Assembly: GCA_050084985.1 (NCBI GenBank) | Contig: JBITNC010000001.1 | Location: 181,474,001 to 181,538,000 of the forward strand | Length of the DNA stretch: 64,000 nt | Origin: Nageia nagi | Taxonomy: Eukaryota > Pinophyta | Direction of reading: 5' to 3' | Shown: positions 34,329 to 45,699 of the stretch, piece by piece | Layout of the letters: every line of letters starts with the position of its first letter | Numbering within the stretch: position 1 is the first letter of the stretch | Translations under genes and position numbers: made by a program | Notes under the pieces: model-generated | Told to the model about the DNA's origin: nothing | Seen by the model: only the letters and a program-made list of their open reading frames with translations | Databases searched by the model: none

Positions 34329-35063
34329 TTATAATGATGATTGAGATAATTGAATTATTTCAACTTGAATTGAAGATTTTTTAGGGTCTTCTGGGATAAG
34401 AGATCCAATAGAAGCCATAGCATCTGCAAATCTATTAGATGATCTTGGTGCCGCTTCTATACTAAATTGGTAAAAAAAATTTAATAATTCCTCAACTAAC
34501 ACTTTATAATTTTGAAGTAAAGGTTCTTCACATTGATAGATTCCTTTCACTTGATTTACGATGAGTAAAGAATCTCCAATAATCTTAATTCTTTTAAGTT
34601 TTAATTTAATAGTAGTTTTTAATGCTAATATCAAAGCTTTGTATTCTGCATTATTATTAGTACAAGGAAATTTTAGTTTAAATGAATATGGTATAGGGAT
34701 CCCTTGCAGTGTTATAAATACAACACCTGCTCCACCACCTTGTTCACATTGAGAACCATCAAAGTGTATTGTCATATCCCAATCATCTTCAGGTTCTACA
34801 GGTATTTCAATTTCATCTAATTGAAACACCCCATCATTGGGTAATTTAATGACAAGTGGTTTATTATCTTGCAATGGTGCAACTGTGAGATAATCAGCAA
34901 TTACTTGTCCTTTTATTAACTTTTTTCCAATAAAATGTAAATCAAATTTAGTTAAGTGCACTATCCACTTTACAGTTCTTGAATTTTGATAAGTTTTATT
35001 CATCATATATTTCAATAGATCCACTTTAGAGATGACATATGTTGTATGATTAAGCATATAATG
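34329..35063 (-). pseudogene. Element C archaeal-type RNase H
   Basis: Open for 242 codons. All four catalytic blocks are present: IHFDGSQCEQGGGAGVV (Asp), NNNAEYKALILAL (Glu), IIGDSLLIVNQVKG (Asp) and SNRFADAMASIGSL (Asp). It follows the native RNase H, as is standard in Tat elements. The extra RNase H is thought to supply the activity while the native copy degenerates. N-terminal residues of this piece (MLNHTTYVISKVDLLKYM) are the connection from the native RNase H. Confidence 0.92.
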
Positions 35064-35510
35064 TCAAAGTTTTTTAGTAGCAAAAATGATAGCAAGACAT
35101 AATTTTTCCAAATATATATACTTAATCTCATAGCTCACAAGTGTTCTACTTAGATAATATATAGCTTGTTCTTTATTGTGTTCATTCTTTTGAGTAAGCA
35201 TTGTTCCTAAAGCATTTTCAGTAGCAGAAATATATAATAAAAAAGGTATACCCTTTCTTGGTGGACTTAATACAGGAGGAGATAATAAATATCTTTTAAT
35301 TTCATCGAATGCATCTTGTTGCTCTTTGCCCCAATGATATTCTACTCCCTTTTTTAATAGTTTTGTAAATGGCTTGCATTTATTAGAAAGTTGAGCTATA
35401 AACCTTCTAATGGCTTGTAACTTGCCCTGTAAACTTTGTAATTGTTTTAGATTTGCAGGAGGTGGCATGTCTACTACTACCTTCACTTTACTAGGATCTA
35501 TTTCAATTCC
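35064..35510 (-). pseudogene. Element C native RNase H and RT thumb
   Basis: Thumb: QLQSLQGKLQAIRRFIAQLSNKC. RNase H: AFDEIKRYLLSPPVL, FLLYISATENALGTML, IYYLSRTLVSYEIKY, LCLAIIFATKKL. The first catalytic Asp position reads YISATE, so catalysis by this domain is doubtful, matching the idea that aRH took over. A TGA at each end falls where Arg is conserved (SR-G, KL-HY). Confidence 0.9.
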
Positions 35511-36300
35511 TCATCGAGACACAATAAATCCTAATAATTTTTCTGAAGTTACACCAAAAACATATTTTTTTAGATTTAATCTTACTTTATGTTCTAATAA
35601 TCTATCTAAGACTTTAATTAGGTCTTTTCCATGATCTTCTTGATATTTAGATCTAACCAACAAATCATCGACATAATCTTCTACTATGTCATGCATATAA
35701 TCATAGAATATATAAGTCATAGCCCTTTGATAAGTTGCCCCAGCATTTTTTAATCCAAAAGGCATAACTTTATAACAAAAGGTACCCCAAGGAGTTATAA
35801 AAGCCATTTTATGTTGATCTTCAATGGCTATTTTTATTTGATTATAACCAAAAAACCCGTCCATTAATGACAACATATCATGTCCTGCTTTTGAATCTAC
35901 CAAACTATCAATGCTAGGTAGAGGGAAATCATCCTTAGGACAAGCTTTGTTAAGATCATGGAAATCTGTGCATATTCTTATTTTTCCACTTGGTTTTTTC
36001 ATAGGTACCATATTAGATATCCAATCTGAATAATCTATAGGTTGTATTAATTTAGCTTCTAATAATTTTTGAAGTTCTTCTTTCACCATTAATGCTATAG
36101 TAGGATGCATTTTACGTAATTTTTGTTTAATAGGTTTAGCATCAGATTTTAATGCTAAATTATGTACTACTAATTTAGGATCTATTCCAGGCATGTCTGC
36201 ATATGACCATGCAAATACCTTTTCTTGTTCTTTTAATAAGGTTATAATTTCTTCTTGTTCATTTTCCATGAGGTTTTCTCCTAATTGAATAATTTTAGGA
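35511..36300 (-). pseudogene. Element C reverse transcriptase
   Basis: An open run of 252 codons starts upstream of VFAWSYADMPGIDP and covers all RT motifs: LIQPIDYSDWISNMVPMKKP, IRICTDFHDLNKACPKDDFP, MDGFFGYNQI, AFITPWGTFCYKVMPFGLKN and the catalytic EDYVDDLLV, then LNLKKYVFGV. It copies the element RNA into DNA in the cytoplasm in the live family. The domain itself has no internal stop. Confidence 0.95.
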
Positions 36301-37237
36301 TTTTAAGAATCATTACTAATATTTATTTCTAAGACTTTTTCAGTAAGCATATACGATCCTTCTTCTAATTATTTGGTACTGGTATCCAACTTTTGTTGTT
36401 AACACTATATTCTTCATCGTATTCTTGAGTTTGTTCATTCGTGCATACTTGATTTTCATAAGAACCAAAAATGTGATCTACATTTTTGAATTCATGTATC
36501 GAAGGATTGGATGATATAAGAGAGAAATCAGCAATTACTTCATCTATAGAAGTATTGGCTATTATTTTGATTAAATTTTGATTTTCATTAACTTCATCTA
36601 TTTGTTCATTATTTTGATCTTCAATATCATTCTCTTTTATTGTAACCATATTTATCGATGGTATACCTGAATATGGAATGATTGATGATTCGGCATTTTT
36701 ATTTATTTTTTCTTGTATATCACTTGGTAAACATGAATGATTCCATGGTGGCTTAATTTTATTAATAAAGAGCATTTTGACACCTTCTAAGACATCCATT
36801 TCACTTAATTGTTCTTCTCTTATATTAATAATTTCTTGTACTATAGATTCTTTCTCTAAAATTTCTTCATTATAATCCAAATTCTCTTCTCCTAAATTTC
36901 CTAATTTAGCAAGATTTTTATATTTATTTTGATAACCTAATCCCCTTTTATCAGTGGGATCTTGGTATCATAATTCAATTATTTCTCATGGACCCTATTC
37001 ATATCAACCCAATCCTCATCCTTGCCAATTACATTTGTTAAAATAGTTTAAGACAAATGTTCTTGAACATGGCGATAAATATTTCATATCATTATTGAAA
37101 TTTCCTTCATATGGTTGATTGGATATTGTTGACATAGGATCTACTATTCCTGCATAGATAAACATTGTCTGATTAGGTACTTCTCCTAAAGGTACTATTT
37201 GTCCAATTACACTAGGTGATTTAGATAATCTTCCCAT
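36301..37237 (-). pseudogene. Element C protease-RT linker
   Basis: Two open pieces (37,016-37,237 and 36,365-36,880) rich in Asn, Glu and Ile, without a known fold, in a frame different from both neighbours. Frame changes fall near 37,238 and 36,367. Linkers of this type before the FAWSYxDMPG motif are usual in Tat elements. Confidence 0.7.
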
Positions 37238-37241
37238 TTTC

Positions 37242-37950
37242 TTATGCTAAAGGTATATTAAACACAACATCATTTATGTCATATTCTCCCATACCCAAAT
37301 CCATTAATTTAACTTTTACTAGATATACATTGGATGGATTATTATTAGATGTAGTGTTTATTTGTTTTGATGAAGAAGCCCCATGTTTTTCATCTAAAGT
37401 TTTAGCAACTTTTTCCCAAGTATCTTTATCCTGTATAGCTATATCACTTTTTCCTTTTATGACTTCAGATTGATTCATATTTTTGTTCATTAATATGGTT
37501 GATAAATTAGGGGATGGTAATGTCAATTTATTTGGATCAAAAATTAAATTACAATGTGAATAAGGATATGGATCTTTAAACACACAATGAACTTTATCTT
37601 TATAGATGTATTTTAAACATCCATGATAAGTTGATGGAACACATTCCATTTCTCTAATCCATGGGTATCCTAAAAGAATGTTGTATTGTATAATATTTCT
37701 TTCAATTATATGTAATAAATTTTGAATGGTTTTAGCCCCTACTATAATCGATAGCACTATTGATCCCAAAGTTGAACACACTGCATCATTAAATGCCTTA
37801 ATTTGTAAAGAAGGAGCTAAGATAAGTGAATCTGATAAATTCAAATTTTTATATGCAGCATCTGAAATTATATTTATAGTTGAACCTTCATCTATTAGAA
37901 TTATTTTAAATAATCTCCCATCTACTTTACCCATATATGTAAAGGTGGAT
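37242..37950 (-). pseudogene. Element C aspartic protease
   Basis: Open for 230 codons: YMGKVDGRLFKIILIDEGSTINIIS has the catalytic D-E-G-S with its Asp preserved, unlike in A and B. NILLGYPWIREMECVPSTYH and VHCVFKDPYPY follow, the conserved Tat protease tail. It is in a frame shifted by one relative to gag, with the change near 37,940 (ACATATATGG). Confidence 0.88.
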
Positions 37951-40900
37951 CAAGTCCACCTGGTCCATCGTTATTTAATTTTTCTTATTCGTAGAAGGTG
38001 ATACTAGGTTGTTGAGATATATTCAAACTTTCAACTATTGAAATAAAATTATCAGGGTTACTAACATCCACTTGAATTTCTTGTAGAATTTGATTCATAG
38101 CTTCCCTATAACTCTCATACTATTGTAACAATTCAAATAAGGTCATCTTAACTGGAGACATTTTTAATTATCGTTGAAGAGCACCTTTTATCGAAACTTT
38201 AGGTTGTTGTGGAGGAGGTATAGGTTGTATATTAATTGGGTTTGATATTGATTGATTTTTTCATGGATTATCCTATTTATTCTAATATTGTTGTGCTTGT
38301 GTAGCTATACCAATCATATGTATTGAATCATCTATAGTTCCTATAAATGGTATATCCTTATTATTCCATGTATAGTTCATTTGGTTTGGGATAATTGCCA
38401 CATTGTTAGCCTGATGTGAAGGTAAGGGGTTTTGATATATCTCTAAATTTTGATTCGAAGGCACAATAAGATTATCCACATCTATTTTTCAACTATCTAT
38501 CAAGTCTTGAATTTTATGTTGTAAAGTTCGACATTTATTTGTATTATGTCCTTTTTGCCTATGATAAGCACAAAATTCATTCTCCTTATACCATTTGCTT
38601 CCTTTAGCATTAGGATTTTTAGGTTTTATATCAGGTAATGTAATCATACCATTATCACATAATTTTTTAAGTATTTCGGCTAATGGTTTTGATAATGGGG
38701 TAAAATTTCTTTTAGGCTTAGGTTTAGCATTTTCTTTGATTTTTAAAGATTGACCAGAATTTTTTGTCATAGCTATTTGATTATTTTGTGGTTGTTTACT
38801 AATGTTTTCATATTGATTACCTTTTATGTATTCTTTTTTCTTGAGTTTTAGTTCTCCATCTTGAATTTTAACTCTTTCTATAAGTACTACCTGAGTAATA
38901 GCTTCTTCAAAAGTTCTATGTTGTTGAATTTAGAGAATACTAGCTATTGGTCTTAAACAACTTTGGCTAAATAATTTAACCAATTCTTCTTGTGGTATTG
39001 TATAAGGCATACTAGTGAGTATAGCCCACCATCTTGAGATGTAATCTTGTATAGTTTCATTAGAAAATTGTTGTAATCTTGTAAGATCAGTAATTAAAGA
39101 TCTTTCTTTAATATTGATTCTAAAGTGTTCAAGAAATTGATTAGCCAATTGTTCAAATGTATATAAACTATGTATAGGTAAACTATTATACCAATCAAAA
39201 GCTTAACCTGCGAGTATCATAGGAAATATACGTAACATTAATGAGTCATCATTAGCTATCTAATAGCTATAAAATGTAAATTTTCTCAAATGTTCTTTGG
39301 GATCTTGTATTCCCTTGAATGATTCTATCTTAGAAAATTCAAACCTATATGGTAATTTCTTTTTTGGAACACTTGGACCAATAGGTTCATTGCAAATGTT
39401 TCTATAATTTAACTTTTTAAGTCCTTGAACATTCATTTCTCAATTTATAAAATCCTTCATAAAGTCTTCTAATTCTTTATCAGTTCTACCACCATAAATG
39501 TGTCTATGATATCTTCGAGTATTCGGATCCTTTTCTGAAATTGATCTTGAAGTGTAAGACTCATAGTTAGAAGGAAACTTTGATGGTGGTGGAGGTAATA
39601 TTTCAAGAGGTGAATGACATCGCGGAATAGGGATTTTAGGACATTTTTGGGATATACTTTTTCCATATAGATCTTTTCCTTTGTAATTAGGTTGTTTTGT
39701 TTGATTTTGGGTTTGTTCAACCCAACTTTTAATGGAATCTTGCTTTTGTTTATCATATAATTTTTGAAGCTCTAGTTCTTTATCCATTTCCTTTTGTAAT
39801 AAAATGGCTATCTCTTTATCCATCGATTCTTGTTTTTCTAAGTAAGGATCTCGATATCTTTGTATTTGACTTCCTTCAAGAGTTTCAGGTTTAAATTTTT
39901 TTATTTTTTTAAATTCATCCCACTGTCTTTATTTTTTTTTCTCCATACGTAGATATTGTTCCCTTTTTATTTTTTCATTTTCTAATTCTTTAAGTTGTAA
40001 TTCTTTTAAATGAAGTTGAATCTCATATTCTTTATGAAGTCTTTTCTTTTCTTATTCTAGGAATTCATTTCTTTCTTTGTTTGCTTGTTCTTGTTCTATG
40101 AATTTCCTTTTATCTCTAAGAAGTTTATCTTCCATTTCTTTTAATTTATTCTCTTTTTCTTTAATTTTAATGAATTCATTAACTTTTCTATTTTCTTCCT
40201 TTAGAAGATATTGCATCTCTGCGGCCTTTTTAATATCATCAGCATATATTTTTATGAATTTTTGAGCAGCTTTTATTTTATATAATCATCGTTCTTTTAG
40301 TTCTTCATAAGAAGGTATATCTTCTATTTTGAACTTAGATGTCCTTCTATTTAATCCTCCATTTGAGGAATAAGATTTCTCTGTTTACTTCATTGAAGGA
40401 GCTCTTTGAGATAAATTACTCGTAGGTATTGATACTTCATTTTTTTCTAATTCAAGAGATTTATGAGAAAAAGAAGATCCCTCTCTTTGAATTAAAGAAC
40501 TAACTCTTTGACCATCTAATAATTGATGAATGACTCTTTCATATTTAACTTTATATGGCTCAATCTCTGGTACCGCTATGGTTTTGGCCTAAGATTTATC
40601 CTCGTCAATTTTTAAGTTATCACACCTTTGATTTAGTTTTTCCACATCTCCTGGTAAACTAGAAGACATCTTAGGAATAGCCCTATAATTAGCTAAGCGA
40701 TGATGAATTTCAATTAAATCTTCATCTAACACTTGCATTCTAGCCTTTGCAATAGGATCCTCTATAATTTGTCTTTGCAATCTATATTGATCATAATCCC
40801 AATCCCAATCTTTACCTACATAATGAACTACCCATAGATCTGATTCATCTAAAGGAGGTGGCCTCCTAACCGAAGACTCTATCAGATCCATATTGTTTGG

Positions 40901-40969
40901 ATCTATTTCTTATATTTCAAGTGGGTGTTCTTGCATTTTCTTAGCGGTCATACTTCTAGTTTGAACCAT
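37941..40969 (-). pseudogene. Element C gag with long coiled-coil N-terminal extension
   Basis: The start MVQTRSMTAKKMQ at 40,969 is typical for these polyproteins. A charged coiled coil rich in Lys, Glu and Gln follows (39,700-40,300; KEKENKLKEMEDKLLRDK..). The gag core is at 38,930-39,400 (FEFSKIESFKGIQDPKEHLR, AFDWYNSLPIHSLYTFEQL, QFSNETIQDYISRW). The zinc region CAYHRQKGHNTNKC, a C-x2-H-type knuckle usual for Tat gag, is at about 38,540-38,590. One frame persists over 3 kb, broken only by stops at Gln or Arg positions. It would form the virus-like particle. Confidence 0.88.
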
Positions 40970-41629
40970 TTTTTTTTAAGATATTATAAATAAACATCAT
41001 AAAAAAGAAACTCTATTTTTATCTTTTATATTATGTTTTTGAGAAAATAATTTAATGCACAAACATCCTATATGCAAACTTACTTTTAATGATGTGATTA
41101 TCTTTTTAACTTTTTTCACATATTTTTAAATATCTAAAATAAATGAACGATATGAGTTGTTCATTTTAGTCTTTTAATTTTCCTAATTTGTTTTGACTAG
41201 TCAAGTGTTAAACAAGGTAGGTTGGGTAATTCTAAGTAATGTTTACAAGTCTCTATGGCTTTTGGCTTGGTTCTAGATGAGTCTCCTTTTTTGACTCCTA
41301 CCTATGGGAAAGTCACCTTGGTCATCACCTCCAAGTGTAACTTGGCTCTATGGATTCAAGTGTGTTATGTCGGTGGGTACAAAGAAGTAAGAATTAATAG
41401 TTGGTAGTGACATCCAACTTGTTAATGTTCAATTATTCCTTTAGGGCCTTATGAAATGCATTTAAACAAGTAAAATACATTTATGCATACTACCCTCCCA
41501 AACATTCATGTCCATTTACTTATCTTATCTTAATGTGATGCAATCAAAAGTTTATTTTAATTGAATCTTGACCTTAATAAACCTTGTTGTTCTTTTTAAT
41601 TATAATGTCATTTATTATCCAACCTCTTA

Positions 41630-42225
41630 ATGATGTTCATTAACTCCTTCCAGCTATGGAAGTTTTATATGTGATAAATTTCCTCTTCTTACTAGTCACA
41701 TATCTCTTCGACCTCCAATGGAGTGGTAAGAGCAGACTTAGTAAAAAGCCATTAAGTGTAGATAAATTAATTAAGTGAGGTTCAATTACTCCTCCAAGAG
41801 TCACATATCCCTTTGACCTCCAATGGAGTGGTAAGGACAGACATCTTTAAGAGTGTTAATGTGAAGTATATTTCCAAATAAGATGTGAATAAATTTTACC
41901 TCTTTCACTTAACTTATTTCTGATCACTTAAGATCGCTTGAAGTGCAAAAGTGAGAGCATACTTTGTTAAGTGAAAGTACTTAGTGTATTCAAATCCCTC
42001 CAATTCATTAACCTTTTAATATGATTTATAGTACCCAAAACTCAATTTATTTTCCTTAAGTTCATTCCTTTTAATGTGATTCATTTACTCCTTTCAATTG
42101 TGGAAGTATTATGTGTAGTAAATTACCTCCTCTTACTAGTCACATATCCCTTCGACCTCCAATGGAGTGGTAAGGGTAGACTTGGTAAGAGGTCATTATG
42201 TGTGGATAAATTAACCAAATTAATG
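41630..42225. repeat. Leader repeats with CGACCTCCAATGGAGTGG
   Basis: Three copies of CACATATCCCTTCGACCTCC followed by AATGGAGTGGTAAG lie at about 41,697, 41,802 and 42,140. The first and third belong to a 145-150 bp direct repeat (41,630-41,775; 42,075-42,225). CTCCAATGGAG is a short palindrome. A second pair, with GATCGC.TGAAG.GC and GAGAGCATA, lies at 41,930 and 42,293. Confidence 0.75.
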
Positions 42226-42570
42226 ATAGTGTGAATGTGAAAGAAAAAAAGAATTAATTACTCCTTCTTATCAGGTCTATTATGGTCACCTTAGATCGCA
42301 TGAAGCCCAAAGGGAGAGCATAAGTAGACAAGATAAAAAGTATTAATGTGTACGTACCCTTCACCCAAAACATGAAAATAAATACATAACATCATACATA
42401 AAGTAAATTAATAAAAAATACCTTTAACCTTTTCTATCTATTCCTATATGCATTCTAGGCAAAGGAATCACAATCAAAAGTATCCTTCTATTTTAACAAT
42501 ATTATATATATATATATATATATTTTTCTTTTTTTTTTATAAATAACAAAAAGGAGACCTAGAGTAAGAG

Positions 42571-42715
42571 TCATTGACATTTAAATAGAGATCACTGGCA
42601 TTCAATAAAAATGCTGACATTAATGATGAAATTGCCAACATTTAGTCTGGATTACTTTGTAAATCGTTGGCATTCCTTTTGAGTCATCGACGTCAGATTC
42701 CAATCGCTGGTGTTT
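42571..42715 (+). promoter_or_regulatory. Phased motif array in the leader
   Basis: Seven units whose 3' hexamers (ACATTT, GCATTC, ACATTA, ACATTT, GCATTC, ACGTCA, GTGTTT) start at 42,577, 42,598, 42,617, 42,638, 42,670, 42,690 and 42,710. All intervals are 19-21 bp except one of 32. The best units are AATCGTTGGCATT and AATCGCTGGTGTTT. Confidence 0.65.
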
Positions 42716-42842
42716 ATATAATAGACATACTATAAAAACACAGCAAAAATTTTAAAGTGAGTAGACAGAATAACTCAATCAAAATCAGTGAACAAAATAG
42801 GAACAACTATATTTGAACTTAGAAATTCTCCCTATTATCAGA

Positions 42843-42859
42843 GGACCCTCCTAGCGCCA
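42843..42859 (-). other. Element C primer binding site
   Basis: On the minus strand TGGCGCTAGGAGGGTCC follows the LTR end (TGTAACA) after three bases. TGG is the complement of a tRNA CCA end. The tRNA was not identified. Confidence 0.75.
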
Positions 42860-42862
42860 AAA

Positions 42863-43702
42863 TGTTACAGTGAAAATAGAGTTGGAATGTAGAATAACAT
42901 AAAATACAATTATTTTTAGATTTTCATTGAAGTTTAAATTATTTAAAATAGGCAGAAATGTTGTAATTGTAAATTGATATTGATTTTTAGCTCAAAATAC
43001 AATTTTCCGGTAGAAGGGAATTTTACAAATGCCATTTGCCAAAATGAGAGTATTAGATTTTCATTGTTTTTGATTTGCTTGCTTCTCTCCTTGATATGGA
43101 CAACCTGTAAATCCTACACACATGCAAAAGACAATAACATTAAAGCATCTATGTATGACATATATTAAATTGAAACTAGCATAAAACAATAAAAGGTATG
43201 AGCTCACATGATTTTGGCAGCATTACCCTACTTCAAAAATGGGGCCCTATTGCTTTGTTTTGGCTTGTATTTATAGATTTTTGGGTGAGATTTTCCAAGG
43301 CTAGTAAGGGGGAGTCAAAAGCCACCGTAGGTTGTAACTGACCCCCTCTATCCATAGCATCTTGGAAGAATGAGATGTTACAACTTTCTTTTATTATTTT
43401 TGGTTTCTGTTCAGCTGTTATAGAGTCACCAACGATTACTAGGTGAATGCTGATGATCATCCTAAAATGCTGGCAATTATTTTGGGTTGCTAGCAACTGG
43501 TTTTCAATTTTTATAACAATATTAAAATGACTACCAAATAGCCAATTTTTATCAAAAAAGGGTCATGTGACCACTTGTTTTGCATGTACTCGATGAGAGT
43601 TATCCAATAATATGGTTTTTTAAACCTATTTTATATTATCACAAAGAGTTATGATTATTTCAATGTTTACTAGTTAAAAAGGGTTATTTTTAGGTGTCTA
43701 CA
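42863..43702 (-). repeat. Element C 5' LTR
   Basis: 840 bp, TGTTACAGTG to GGTGTCTACA on the plus strand. On the minus strand GTTATAAAAATTG near 43,513-43,525 is a plausible TATA box (TAATAAAAATTG in the other LTR). The motif array at 43,422-43,500 lies just downstream of it. Confidence 0.95.
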
Positions 43703-43707
43703 CTATT
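43703..43707. other. Target site duplication of element C (right)
   Basis: CTATT, identical to 25,916-25,920. Confidence 0.9.
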
Positions 43708-45540
43708 ATAATCATTTCTCTCACCATATCCATAAATACTCTATGTTGTTACACTCTCTCATCCACCATTATTTGCTACTACATTCTCTCTACCTCTATT
43801 CTTTGTTACTTCTCTTCCTCTCTTTGTTGTTGCTTCACACTCACATTTTTATTTTTACAATACTCTCTTATACCACTTCACATACAATATTGTCTCCTCT
43901 ACCTCTGTAATACTTGTCATTACTATCTAATTATTACTATCATTACCAAAAACATCCATATTTTTCATTTATCATAGATAGACATGCAACCATTCATCTT
44001 CACCTACTTTGCATTGAGACCTATAACCATTCCTACATTTACAAGATATTCACCTACTTTTTCATTAAGATTTTAACTATTCATTCATCTTCATCTACTC
44101 TACATAAATATCTATAACTATTCCTTCATTTAAGAGGTATGCACTATCACTTTCTTTAGTACAATCAAGTCATCTTAGCATTTAGCAGTTTACCAACTTC
44201 TCTATAATCATTAATTGCTCCTTTTTGGAGGTTCAATGCTACACACTGTAAGTGTGAAGGAAGATGTATCCATTCAAACTTGAGAGTAAACTTATGCTAC
44301 CACATGGTAAAGAGTTGGATTCAACATAAGGATAGAGTCTCAAGGGTCATACACTCTTAATTAAGTGGACTTGGGTATTCCTCTCCTCTTATAGTCTTTA
44401 CTTAACCCTAATGGGTCTTGTTACATATTTGTCAATATTATTCAAACCTAATATGCTCATCACCCATTTATTTTCCCTAAAAAGGTATGATTTCATCACT
44501 TAAAACTAGTATGGTTTGTTGAATATGCTCTTATAATCTTTAATTTTCCTTAGCAGGTCTTGTTACACCTCAATGGGTATTGTTGAAACCTGAGATGCTC
44601 ATGGAGCTTATCATCCATTAATTTCTCCTAACAAATGTGACATCATCTCTCAAAATTGGTGGGATTTATTGAATATAGAGTTATGAACATGTCCCATCAT
44701 GAAGCCTTATCAGGACCACCTGCTAACTAGGCCATCTAGAGCTTGTTGATGAAGTTGTCCTAATGCTTTTTGATGAATGTATCTTAATTCTGATTGATTT
44801 CTTTCAAAAAGTATTACATCATCATCATATTTTCATGAGTCCTACTTCACTTGACTCTTTTGACAACTAACATCACCTGTTGCATGACTTAACCTATATT
44901 ATATTCAAAAGGGCCCAAAATTAGTACCCAAAATTATAAGGCCCAAAAATAACTTAAATGAATATACAATCACTATACAAGAATTCCTATAATTACACAT
45001 ATTTCCTAAACATGACTTAGTGAATTAGCATAAATAACTACCACTTAATAACAAAATGGTGGCTAACTATGATCTAAAAATTACTTATATACTATAGTAC
45101 CTAGAAATAAGATATGGATTATAAGAGATAAAAAATAGGGCCCAAAATGACATATATTATAGCCTAACTCTCAATAGGGCCTAGAATAACTAGTACAAAA
45201 ACCATAAGAGGTTGCACACAAATTTGTTATCGTCCCAACAATTGATCCCATCATGTTGATAATAATGATAACACTTTGCCCATTATGTTCAACATCTTCA
45301 TGTTTCTGCTACGCTATGTGAAAATATTTATCTTCATGCTTCTTACTATACCATGCAGCTGGGTTATCACTAAGATAGATTGCTTCTCCACTTGTGCTCT
45401 TCCTAGCTTTAACTGTACTTCATTGTTGATAATCTTGTTCACCTTTGGCATTGTGGGATAGTGAGTTATGGATAGAAATGGTAACATGTCAATGGTAGCA
45501 ACCTAGATCATCAGTCACTTTGTTAACAAAGACAACACCA
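43708..45540 (-). repeat. Element D 3' LTR, second part
   Basis: Continues the LTR interrupted at 25,920 and aligns with 48,260-50,188, for example ATTGATCCCATCATGTTGA (45,241 and 49,865) and GATAGTGAGTTATGGATAG. Ends near GACAACACCA. Confidence 0.8.
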
Positions 45541-45699
45541 TAGGTTCATGCTTTTAGTCAATAATGAAAAAGGTGCATGATTTGATCAGGAGGGCACTTT
45601 ATGACCCTTTATGTGCTACCATTTATCCTTTCAATGGTGTGGAAGTGTGCTTACTTCTAGCTTCTTCTACTTTTGTTCATATTTACTTAGCTAGGCAAT

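Larger units (their letters stand above)
40970..42842 (-). other. Element C leader (untranslated) region
   Basis: About 1.9 kb between PBS and gag with no coding frame. It contains repeats at 41,630-42,225, a short TA run at 42,506-42,523 and the phased motif array at 42,571-42,715. Confidence 0.7.
25921..43702 (-). mobile_element. Element C: full-length Tat-lineage Ty3/gypsy with two extra genes
   Basis: A 17.8-kb element on the minus strand with two 840-bp LTRs, a perfect 5-bp target duplication, PBS and PPT. It has a gag-protease-RT-RNase H-aRH-integrase series from 40,969 to 33,015. Between integrase and the 3' LTR lie about 6.2 kb that hold a sense ORF of unknown family and an antisense plant-mobile-domain gene. 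Stops are numerous but frameshifts few, so decay is mainly by point transitions. Extra ORFs, including antisense ones, are known from Tat elements; the pair seen here is described separately. Confidence 0.95.

Noticed and set aside
35410-38001. Plus-strand ORFs opposite element C RT and protease
   Set aside because: Shadows of the well-supported minus-strand gag-pol.
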